A DNA stretch of 7,169 bases from Candidatus Poseidoniaceae archaeon (GTDB lineage: Archaea > Thermoplasmatota > Poseidoniia > Poseidoniales > Poseidoniaceae), in contig DUKK01000161.1 of NCBI GenBank assembly GCA_013329355.1, forward strand, positions 1 through 7,169. Direction: 5' to 3'. The position numbers and the translations under genes are program-made. How positions within the stretch are numbered: the first letter of the stretch is position 1; each line of letters opens with the position of its first letter. The notes under the pieces are model-generated. The model was not told the DNA's origin. It was given only the letters and a program-made list of their open reading frames with translations, and did no database searches. Shown one piece after another: positions 1-5,605 of this stretch.

Positions 1-380
1 CTCGTAGTTCTCCAAAGCGAGGTCGGCTCGTCCCTGCGTTCAGTAATGCAGTTAGGGATTTTGGCAGTACGCTCACTAATCGGATAATTAACACACTGGA
101 GGAAAGTAGCAGCGCAACTCTGAGAGAGCGCGCTGATGAAGCGCAGCAGGAGGAACTGGAGACGTTTCGTAATTTAGCACAGAGTAATGGTGGACCCATT
201 CCGGATGACAAGGCAAGGGAGTTGGAAGCAAATGTTCGTCGCCGAAACACACTGATAGAGCAGAACGAACAAGATTTTGCTGATTCAGGTAGTGATTTAT
301 CGTGGACTGAGATGGTCGAGTCTGAGTCCGAAAAAAGTGCGACTTCAGGTAAAAGCGGACTTCCCAGAATCGACCTTTAA
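1..380 (+). CDS. C-terminal part of an unrecognised hydrophilic protein (5' truncated)
   Basis: This frame (codons from base 3) is open from the window edge to TAA at 378-380, giving 125 residues with no internal stop; the gene begins upstream of the window. The visible part is strongly hydrophilic, rich in Glu, Arg, Ser and Asn, with no membrane segment. Two stretches look like amphipathic helix or coiled coil: one from about residue 30 to 60 (NTLEESSSATLRERADEAQQ and onward) and one at about 75-95 (KARELEANVRRR). An acidic, Ser-rich, low-complexity tail follows and ends in GLPRIDL. I do not recognise a family. A helical C-terminal region followed by a disordered tail could belong to a membrane, scaffold or DNA-binding protein whose catalytic part lies outside the window. 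The gene is convergent with the kinase gene, and the two stop codons touch with no spacer. Coding status is fairly secure; function is unknown. Confidence 0.7.
   Translation, partial: RSSPKRGRLVPAFSNAVRDFGSTLTNRIINTLEESSSATLRERADEAQQEELETFRNLAQSNGGPIPDDKARELEANVRRRNTLIEQNEQDFADSGSDLSWTEMVESESEKSATSGKSGLPRIDL
331..336 (-). terminator. Candidate T6 terminator for the minus-strand metabolic block
   Basis: Read on the minus strand, a run of six T occurs about 45 bases after the kinase stop codon, and a further TTTT lies at 351-354. Archaeal transcription often ends at U-tracts without a hairpin. Because the convergent stop codons touch, any terminator for this block must lie inside the opposing gene, and this is the best T-tract seen there. 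Sequence alone is weak evidence. Confidence 0.25.
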
Positions 381-1301
381 TCAGGACAAGATATCTTGAA
401 ATTGCTGGAGCCTTGAGTTGAACCTTTCGATAGTCAGGCTTAGTAATCCAGATGTCCCAAATGACTCCAAAGTAAAACTCGCAGTAACCGTGGCGCGAAT
501 CAGGGCATCTCGCAATTCAGATTTAGTGATCGGACCACTGGCGGAGGCCAAGCATGCAGCAATTGTTCCAGCAAATGAATCCCCACATCCTGTTGGGTCG
601 ACCACATTTTCCGTCGGGTAAGCAGGTAGCGCGAGTATTTCCCCGTTGTGAAAAGCCAGAACACCATTTTCGCCCTTCTTGATAATCAAAGTATGACAAT
701 TAACCATACTGATTAGTTTTCTGGACGCTCGCACCAAGTTGTCATCACCTGCAAGCATTCTGACTTCTCCATCATTAATGATTATCAAATCCACACTTTG
801 CATTACTGTTAATAAATCATCACGGGCTATTTCAATCCACAAATTCATTGAATCGAGCATTGAAAGCCTACTCCCCCTAGCTTGTTGTAGAACCTGCATC
901 TGCAGCATTGGCACTAAATTCGCACAAAATAACACCTTGGGCTTAGTAGCTTGTTTTGGAACCTTGGGGTCAAACTCACCAAACACGTTGAGTTGAGTAT
1001 CATGAGTTTGAGCAATTCCCATGTCGCCTTCATAAGATCCTTCCCAACGGAAGGTATTACCCTCAGCGATTTCCAGTCCAGACAAGTCTAAGCCTTGGGA
1101 TTCGAGTAATTCTATGTCAGTTTGCTTAAAATCCTGACCAACCACTCCAACTAAGCCAATCTTTCCCAGACTCAAGTATCGACCGTGGAAAGAACTTGCA
1201 ATCCCAGCATAAACAGCAGAGCCACCCAAAGCATCCTCAACATTGCCTACTGGAGAAGTGACACTATCATAGGCAATACTACCAACCATCAATACGTCCA
1301 C
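381..1301 (-). CDS. PfkB-family (ribokinase-like) sugar or nucleoside kinase
   Basis: This cytosolic ATP-dependent kinase would phosphorylate a hydroxyl of a small sugar-like or nucleoside substrate. The protein starts MDVLMVGSIAYDSV and has the family's N-terminal glycine motif (ALGGSAVYAG, about residues 24-33). The C-terminal PfkB signature VDPTGCGDSFAGT (about 234-246) contains the catalytic Asp of the GCGD anion hole. IINDGE (about 174-179) and IIKKGENG (about 206-213) are nucleotide-site strands typical of the fold. The usual GAGD is GCGD here. The NVFGEFDPKVP and LDSMNLWI segments recall a branch of PfkB proteins annotated only as sugar kinases, so the substrate is unassigned. I chose the GTG at 1301 (306 residues) because GAGGTG lies 6 bases upstream and the protein then begins exactly at the conserved first strand. 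A TTG at 1319 would give 312 residues and an 8-base overlap with the carboxylase gene; an ATG at 1289 would give 302. It is the last gene of the minus-strand block. Confidence 0.88.
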   Translation of the reverse strand: MDVLMVGSIAYDSVTSPVGNVEDALGGSAVYAGIASSFHGRYLSLGKIGLVGVVGQDFKQTDIELLESQGLDLSGLEIAEGNTFRWEGSYEGDMGIAQTHDTQLNVFGEFDPKVPKQATKPKVLFCANLVPMLQMQVLQQARGSRLSMLDSMNLWIEIARDDLLTVMQSVDLIIINDGEVRMLAGDDNLVRASRKLISMVNCHTLIIKKGENGVLAFHNGEILALPAYPTENVVDPTGCGDSFAGTIAACLASASGPITKSELRDALIRATVTASFTLESFGTSGLLSLTIERFNSRLQQFQDILS

Positions 1302-1307
1302 TTGCAA

Positions 1308-1313
1308 CACCTC
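1308..1313 (-). promoter_or_regulatory. Shine-Dalgarno site of the kinase, overlapping the carboxylase stop codon
   Basis: On the minus strand GAGGTG matches the archaeal anti-Shine-Dalgarno core over six bases and lies 6 bases before the GTG at 1301. Its first two bases are the last two bases of the biotin carboxylase TGA (1312-1314). A ribosome terminating on the carboxylase would therefore sit on the kinase start site, which favours translational coupling and decides the start in favour of 1301. Confidence 0.6.
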
Positions 1314-2652
1314 ACCCAAGTAAATCTTGGTGATTCTCGATATACTGAATAGTTATGTCTCGGTTCAAGAAATCATTTTCATCCATTATTCTGCGATGCA
1401 GGGGAATCAAATGCTTAACACCGGTAATCTGGGTTTCATCTAGTGCAGTGCGCATTCTCCGTATGGCATCCTCCCTGTCGTGTCCCCAGGTAAGTAATTT
1501 AGCTAGCAGTGAGTCAAAACATCCAGGCATCTCATAGCCGGGATGGGCATGAGTATCGCATCTTATTCCAAATCCAGAGGGGAAATGACAATCCCACAAG
1601 CGACCCGGACTTGGAACGAATTCTTTGGGGTCCTCAGCATTCAATCGACACTGAATCGCATGTCCCCGCCATGAGATATCCGCCTGAGACAACGGCAACT
1701 CCTCGCCCTGAGCAACTCTTATGCCTAATTCAACTAGGTTGTAGCCAGTAATCAGTTCAGTTACTGTATGCTCCACCTGAACTCTTGGATTCACCTCTAA
1801 AAAGTAAAACTCGCCATTGGCATCTCGAAGAAACTCGAATGTCGCTAATCCTTTGTAACCGACCGACTCTGCTCCCTTGCATACTAACTCACCTATTTCT
1901 CGGCGCTTCTCATCTGAAAGCCACGGGCCTTCCTCGACCAATTTTTGGTGACGACGTTGGATTGAGCAAAACCTCTCACCGAAGTGTATAGCCTTGTTAC
2001 CATCTGCAAGCACCTGGAACTCCACATGCTGAGCACCCTGAATGTATTTTTCAACGAACACTCGCTCATCACCAAAGGCTGACTTTGCACGTGACATGCA
2101 CAACTTGAGCGCACTGGCAAATTCTGATTCCTCGTTGACTATCTGCATCCCGATGCCACCGCCACCTGCGGCTGCTTTGATAATAACTGGATAGCCGATT
2201 TCATCGGCTAAATTGCTGGCGACTTTTTCATCGGAGATAGGCTCAGAGGAACCCTTTGCTACGGGCAAACCAGCGGCTTCCATCGCTGCTCTAGCCTCTA
2301 TCTTGTCACCAAGTAGAGTAATCACATCGCTTGAGGGTCCAATAAAAGTGATGTCTTCTTCTGCAAGTCGTTTGACAAATTGCGCGTTTTCAGCTAGGAA
2401 ACCATAACCTGGATGAACTGCATCACAGTTGAGTTCTTTCGCCGCATTGACAACAGCCTCGATGTCTAGGTATGAATCCAGTGGGTTTGTCCGATAATTT
2501 GGGTAGGCAATATCCGACATCATGACCGGAAGTGACAATCTATCCTCCTTGCCATGAATTATTGCTGCCTCAATCCCCATATCTCTCAGGGTTCTCAGTA
2601 TTCGTAAGGCTATTTCACCGCGGTTAGCAATCAACACTCTGTTGAATCCCAT
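1312..2652 (-). CDS. accC: Biotin carboxylase subunit of an acyl-CoA carboxylase
   Basis: Biotin carboxylase uses ATP and bicarbonate to carboxylate biotin on a carrier protein, the first half-reaction of acetyl- or propionyl-CoA carboxylase. The N-terminal domain opens with NRVLIANRGEIALRI and has HPGYGFLAEN (about residues 80-89). The ATP-grasp domain follows, with the glycine loop AAAGGGGIGMQ (about 160-170), QRRHQK (about 232-237) and the metal and catalytic segment EVNPRVQVEH (286-295). The C-terminal domain has CRLNAEDP with the catalytic Arg near 336. Lysines at about 117, 159 and 237 and His at about 209 line up with the E. coli AccC residues. At 446 residues it is the length of a stand-alone subunit (E. 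coli 449): no biotin-attachment or carboxyltransferase domain is fused, and neither gene is in the window, so the acyl-CoA substrate cannot be inferred. The ATG at 2652 is chosen because it gives the canonical N-terminus; a TTG two codons earlier is less likely. No Shine-Dalgarno site is seen. Two normally conserved loops carry substitutions (see findings). An 83-base gap separates its start from the flavoprotein gene. Confidence 0.95.
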   Translation of the reverse strand: MGFNRVLIANRGEIALRILRTLRDMGIEAAIIHGKEDRLSLPVMMSDIAYPNYRTNPLDSYLDIEAVVNAAKELNCDAVHPGYGFLAENAQFVKRLAEEDITFIGPSSDVITLLGDKIEARAAMEAAGLPVAKGSSEPISDEKVASNLADEIGYPVIIKAAAGGGGIGMQIVNEESEFASALKLCMSRAKSAFGDERVFVEKYIQGAQHVEFQVLADGNKAIHFGERFCSIQRRHQKLVEEGPWLSDEKRREIGELVCKGAESVGYKGLATFEFLRDANGEFYFLEVNPRVQVEHTVTELITGYNLVELGIRVAQGEELPLSQADISWRGHAIQCRLNAEDPKEFVPSPGRLWDCHFPSGFGIRCDTHAHPGYEMPGCFDSLLAKLLTWGHDREDAIRRMRTALDETQITGVKHLIPLHRRIMDENDFLNRDITIQYIENHQDLLG

Positions 2653-2703
2653 AATCAACGGTAATCATCGGCAATCTATGAGTAAAACGGTTGGAAATGG
2701 CTG

Positions 2704-2711
2704 AATAATTA
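2704..2711 (-). promoter_or_regulatory. Weak TATA-like box that could serve the biotin carboxylase
   Basis: On the minus strand TAATTATT lies in the 83-base gap, ending 51 bases before the carboxylase ATG. Used as a TATA box it would give a leader of roughly 30 bases. A second weak candidate, TTTTACT at 2681-2687, would give an almost leaderless transcript. Neither is strong, and read-through from the flavoprotein gene is equally possible. Confidence 0.25.
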
Positions 2712-2735
2712 CATCCGGAGTTGTCCAGACAAGCA

Positions 2736-4529
2736 TCAGTAAACGTCACGGAGATAACGCTTCTGTTCTTTCATCATGGTCTTTTCAATGAAGTGTGTTG
2801 CATCCTCTTCAGACATATCACCGTGCTCCATGGCGATTTCAATAAGAGCTCTATGAACATCTTTTGCCATGTAGGTTTTATCGCCACAGATGTAGAAATA
2901 AGCACCATTTTCAAACCATTCCCAAACCTCAGCGCCATGTTCTTTAAGTCGATGCTGAACATAGATTTTCTCTTCTTGGTCTCTTGACCATGCGGTAGTG
3001 AATCGATACAAATGCCCGTTATCCAGCCAGGATTCTATGGTGTCTTTGTAGTAGAATTCGGTTTTTGATGATTGGTCACCAAAGAACAACCAATTTTTAC
3101 CGGGCGCGTTGTCGTGGACCCGTTGTTCCATAAATGCTCTGAAAGGGGCTATTCCAGTTCCGGGGCCGAGCATGATGATGTCGGTAGATTTGTCTTCTGG
3201 TAAAACGAATGACTTTGTTGGAGACATGAATACTCCAACTCGTTTGGTGTCCGTTCCAATTTCATCTGCCATGAATTGAGTGCACAATCCACCACGATCT
3301 CTACCATGATAACTGAATCTGACAATTCCAACGGTTAGTTCTACTAGTCCGGGGTGTGCATCATGTGATGACGCTATTGAGTATAGTCTTGGTTTCAGCC
3401 TTCCAACGAGGTCTAGGAATTCTTCGGGAGTATATTTGACATCAAACTCTCTCATTATGTCAACATAATCGCGAGTCCACAAGTAATCCTCCATTGCTTT
3501 TGTGTCACTTATCAGGTGTTCAACTTTATCCGCAGGGTCATCCGAAGGTGCATTTGCAATAAGTTCAGGGGGCAATAATTCTTGATCGTTGGCGTTCCAT
3601 TGATTTCCGCCTCTTGTTCTAGAGACGAATTTCACGGTAATTTTTAGGCCGCTGGAAACTACTTTTTCCGCTAATGACTGGACAAATTTCTTAGTAGCCA
3701 TGTGGACTTCAAAATCAAGTTTTAGTGCTTCATATAAAGTGCGCGCTCCATTGTGGGTTGTGACTTGGTAATCACGGTCCCAGCCTTGTATTTGGATTAA
3801 TTCTTCAACTATGTGAGGTGGATTTTCCGGCACTACCCCTAACGCGTCTCCGACTTTGTAATCTAAGCCCGAGTCACCTAATTCGAAAACTATGTGACGA
3901 GTTTCCTTTCTGGACCCTTCGCCATTTAGCACGTAATTTTCGATGATGTTGGTGAAGTATGGGTTCTTAGCGCTCCATTCAGACTTACCAGTCGGAACTT
4001 CGACGACCGTTTCTACTAACTCCTCCGCAACTTCAGGGACTGATACCTCAACAGCAGCAGCAGGAGCGATCTCCAGCGCCGTCATTGCAGGTATGGCTTT
4101 GTCAACCCACTGTTGCCATTCTGGTTCAAAATCAACATCACAAAGCTGAATTTCAGTGGTTCTACTGGCGCCTAATTCGTGGAGTTTGTTATCCCAATCT
4201 ATTCCCGCTTGACAGAACTCATCATATGATGTGTCACCAATAGCACAGACCGAGTAGTGAACACCACTTAGTTGAGGATTTAGCGAGCAAACGGATTGCC
4301 AGAGGTCTTCTGCATTATCAGGCATTTCTCCCTCGCCCCAAGTTGACGTAATAATTAGTATTCTCTTGTGAGCACTAAGATTTGCTGCATTAAATCCGTC
4401 CATGTCAAAAATTTGAGAAACCAATCCTGCTTTGTCCGCTAATTTCTTGGTGTTTTCCGCTAATTCTTCAGCATTGCCAGTTTGCGAACCAAATAAAATT
4501 GCTAGCGAATTATCATTGTTGTTTGCCAT
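2736..4529 (-). CDS. cysJ: CysJ-like NADPH diflavin reductase (sulfite reductase flavoprotein type)
   Basis: This soluble reductase moves electrons from NADPH to FAD to FMN and on to a hemoprotein, classically the CysI subunit of assimilatory sulfite reductase. Its 597 residues match E. coli CysJ (599). Residues 1-145 are a flavodoxin domain: FMN phosphate loop FGSQTGNAEE (13-22), STWGEGEMPDN (62-72) and YSVCAIGDTSYDEF (92-105). An Ala/Val/Glu/Pro-rich linker spans about 150-182. The FAD domain has RLYSIASS (381-388) and GGLCTQFMAD (413-422). The NADP domain has GPGTGIAPFRAF (455-466), FFGDQS (482-487) and YICGDKTYMAKDVH (546-559). The C-terminus RYLRDVY closely resembles CysJ and ends in the aromatic residue that shields FAD. 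The ATG at 4529 is preceded, 6 bases away, by GGGGGT, a 5-of-6 match to GGAGGT. No hemoprotein gene is in the window, so sulfite is the likely but unproven final acceptor; another heme or flavin partner is possible. It is the first gene of the minus-strand block. Diflavin reductases of this type are uncommon in archaea, so an ancient bacterial origin is plausible. Confidence 0.92.
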   Translation of the reverse strand: MANNNDNSLAILFGSQTGNAEELAENTKKLADKAGLVSQIFDMDGFNAANLSAHKRILIITSTWGEGEMPDNAEDLWQSVCSLNPQLSGVHYSVCAIGDTSYDEFCQAGIDWDNKLHELGASRTTEIQLCDVDFEPEWQQWVDKAIPAMTALEIAPAAAVEVSVPEVAEELVETVVEVPTGKSEWSAKNPYFTNIIENYVLNGEGSRKETRHIVFELGDSGLDYKVGDALGVVPENPPHIVEELIQIQGWDRDYQVTTHNGARTLYEALKLDFEVHMATKKFVQSLAEKVVSSGLKITVKFVSRTRGGNQWNANDQELLPPELIANAPSDDPADKVEHLISDTKAMEDYLWTRDYVDIMREFDVKYTPEEFLDLVGRLKPRLYSIASSHDAHPGLVELTVGIVRFSYHGRDRGGLCTQFMADEIGTDTKRVGVFMSPTKSFVLPEDKSTDIIMLGPGTGIAPFRAFMEQRVHDNAPGKNWLFFGDQSSKTEFYYKDTIESWLDNGHLYRFTTAWSRDQEEKIYVQHRLKEHGAEVWEWFENGAYFYICGDKTYMAKDVHRALIEIAMEHGDMSEEDATHFIEKTMMKEQKRYLRDVY

Positions 4530-4535
4530 CTTGTG

Positions 4536-4577
4536 ACCCCCGCCCCGCTACGAGCATTAAGCCCTACCGGAGGGGGT
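4536..4577 (-). promoter_or_regulatory. Inverted-repeat leader that could mask the cysJ ribosome-binding site
   Basis: Read on the minus strand, ACCCCC (4577-4572) is the exact complement of GGGGGT (4541-4536), the proposed Shine-Dalgarno site. Past one mismatch the arms extend by two more C-G pairs. A competing short hairpin, CCCT-CCGGT-AGGG, uses the same C-run and would leave the site free. The 5' arm lies close to the predicted transcription start, so whether it is wholly in the transcript is uncertain. Confidence 0.3.
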
Positions 4578-4598
4578 AATTGAAGGTTCGGAAATACC

Positions 4599-4606
4599 AT
4601 ATTTAG
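4599..4606 (-). promoter_or_regulatory. Candidate TATA box for the cysJ-led block
   Basis: CTAAATAT on the minus strand is the most AT-rich box in the divergent intergenic region on this side. Taking the usual archaeal spacing of about 26 bases, transcription would start near 4576 and give a leader of roughly 45 bases containing the GC-rich inverted repeat. The fit to a TATA consensus is moderate. Confidence 0.4.
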
Positions 4607-4623
4607 AACCCCGAAAACTACCG

Positions 4624-4630
4624 ATTATAA
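4624..4630 (+). promoter_or_regulatory. TATA box for the metallo-hydrolase gene
   Basis: ATTATAA is centred 31 bases before the ATG at 4658 and follows an A-rich stretch that could act as BRE. Standard archaeal spacing puts the transcript start at about 4653-4657, leaving a leader of a few bases or none. No Shine-Dalgarno match lies before the ATG, which agrees with a leaderless or near-leaderless message. Confidence 0.55.
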
Positions 4631-4657
4631 CAAGACCTAGAACAAGTTGGCAAGACT

Positions 4658-5443
4658 ATGGCGCATGAAATAACGATGCTTGGCACAGGCAATGCATTTC
4701 TGCCAAACGGCAGACACCATTCGTTTGCGATTATTGATGGCCAGCATATCATTGATGCCCCTCCCACAGCGGTTAAATCTATCAGAGAAAACGGTATCAA
4801 GATTAGCGATATCAAAACTATTTTCATTACTCATCTACACGGTGACCACATTTTTGGAATCCCATTCCTGTTGTTGGAGAGGACATATATCTCCGATCGC
4901 AACTTCGAACATCCGTTGACGATTGTTGCTGCGCCCGGTGCCAGAGCGAGGATAGAACAGGTTTGTGAGATAGCTTATCCCGGATCTTTGGATAAAATCC
5001 TCGCTCATATAAACTGGATTGAAGATACCGATGGCGTTACTGATGATGGTTGGAGTTGGAATAGATTTGAAGTAAATCACACTGCTGCAGTAGACCCGTT
5101 TGGCTACACTTTCACTTCCCGAAATGGGGCAAAATTTGTCCACAGTGGTGATTCCGGGCCGTGCGACCCGCTTCACTCGGCCATAGAAGACACCGATATG
5201 GTAATTATCGAAATGTCAGTTCCAGAATGGGTACCAAGTAAAGAACATCACAAACCGTCTGATATCACGTCAATCAGCGCTAAATATCCAAAAACTAAGT
5301 TTATCATAACTCATACCTACATTGACAGCAAACATTCTCGATCCCCAGCGATTACTGAAAAGACATTCCCGAACCATCCTCAAAATGTAATTCACGCTGA
5401 GGATGGTCAACGCTTAATTTGGGATGGCTCTTGGAAAATATAA
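4658..5443 (+). CDS. Metallo-beta-lactamase-fold hydrolase, RNase Z-like
   Basis: This 261-residue protein is a probable two-metal (usually zinc) hydrolase. It opens with the strand MLGTGNAFLPNGRHHS and motif I Asp33 (IIDAPP). The metal motif THLHGDH follows with His59, His61, Asp63 and His64. Further expected ligands are His141 (VNHTAA), Asp165 (HSGDSG) and His219 (IITHTY). A conserved AEDG segment is near the end (247-250). The arrangement matches the RNase Z-like branch of the superfamily, which also includes phosphodiesterases and many uncharacterised enzymes. It is shorter than typical tRNase Z (about 300 residues). I see no flexible-arm insertion that grips tRNA, and the last His is in THTYIDSKHS rather than the THFSxR context of tRNase Z. 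A tRNA 3' processing role is therefore not supported beyond fold level; a phosphodiesterase or another hydrolase is equally likely. It is divergent from the flavoprotein gene and upstream of orc1/cdc6. The ATG at 4658 is well placed relative to the TATA box. Confidence 0.88.
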   Translation: MAHEITMLGTGNAFLPNGRHHSFAIIDGQHIIDAPPTAVKSIRENGIKISDIKTIFITHLHGDHIFGIPFLLLERTYISDRNFEHPLTIVAAPGARARIEQVCEIAYPGSLDKILAHINWIEDTDGVTDDGWSWNRFEVNHTAAVDPFGYTFTSRNGAKFVHSGDSGPCDPLHSAIEDTDMVIIEMSVPEWVPSKEHHKPSDITSISAKYPKTKFIITHTYIDSKHSRSPAITEKTFPNHPQNVIHAEDGQRLIWDGSWKI

Positions 5444-5462
5444 CAATTCGCTAAACGGTATG

Positions 5463-5474
5463 TTTCTATCTTTT
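5463..5474 (+). terminator. Candidate pyrimidine-rich terminator after the metallo-hydrolase
   Basis: A T-rich tract (TTTCTATCTTTT) begins 20 bases after the stop codon at 5441-5443. No hairpin precedes it, which is normal for archaeal U-tract termination. It may equally be part of the orc1/cdc6 promoter region. Confidence 0.25.
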
Positions 5475-5512
5475 ACCTGCCAAATCCGATTGTGAAAAAA
5501 AATCCGGAAGGT

Positions 5513-5605
5513 ATGCTTATGAGGGGGACTCGGACTGCGAGGTTTGTTGCGCATTTCCCCACTGCGGGTCCTGCGTTGTTAGTTAGGAGAGAAAAGGATG
5601 ACTGA
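5513..5605 (+). CDS. Possible 30-residue leader peptide overlapping the orc1/cdc6 start
   Basis: An open frame from ATG 5513 ends at TGA 5603-5605, overlapping the orc1/cdc6 start by 8 bases (ATGACTGA). The peptide begins MLMRGTRTARFVAHF and ends in a charged RREKDD. A second ATG at 5519 has GGAAGG 7 bases upstream and would give 28 residues; a GTG at 5492 would give 37. The frame is also open back to the metallo-hydrolase stop. No homologue is recognised. For it: a plausible Shine-Dalgarno site, the start-stop overlap typical of coupled genes, and a sensible amino-acid mix. Against it: very short length, and an alternative reading as structured leader RNA, since 5526-5532 can pair with 5565-5571. 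Confidence 0.3.
   Translation: MLMRGTRTARFVAHFPTAGPALLVRREKDD
5585..5589 (+). promoter_or_regulatory. Shine-Dalgarno site of orc1/cdc6
   Basis: AGGAG ends 8 bases before the ATG at 5598. This is good spacing, so the orc1/cdc6 message has a real leader, unlike its two plus-strand neighbours. Confidence 0.6.

Noticed and set aside
418..996. Plus-strand open frames inside the kinase region
   Set aside because: They are antisense to a gene with clear PfkB motifs and have low-complexity translations.
4637..4834. Minus-strand short frames over the metallo-hydrolase start, possibly an upstream gene of cysJ
   Set aside because: They overlap the conserved N-terminal strand of the hydrolase on the opposite strand and have no recognisable motif.
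4835..5176. Minus-strand open frame of 113 codons
   Set aside because: It lies wholly inside the metallo-hydrolase gene, whose motifs are unambiguous. The antisense translation has no recognisable domain and no supporting start signal.
4658..5443. Assignment as genuine tRNase Z (rnz)
   Set aside because: Fold-level metal motifs agree, but the flexible arm and the C-terminal HFS-type motif are absent, so the specific name is not justified.
5444..5597. Replication origin with origin-recognition boxes beside orc1/cdc6
   Set aside because: I looked for a TTCCA-type dyad followed by a G-run in this gap, in 4530-4657 and in 6840-6898. There are G-runs and a TCCGGA, but no repeated element resembling an archaeal origin-recognition box, and only a 7-base AAATCCG direct repeat (5482-5488 and 5500-5506).
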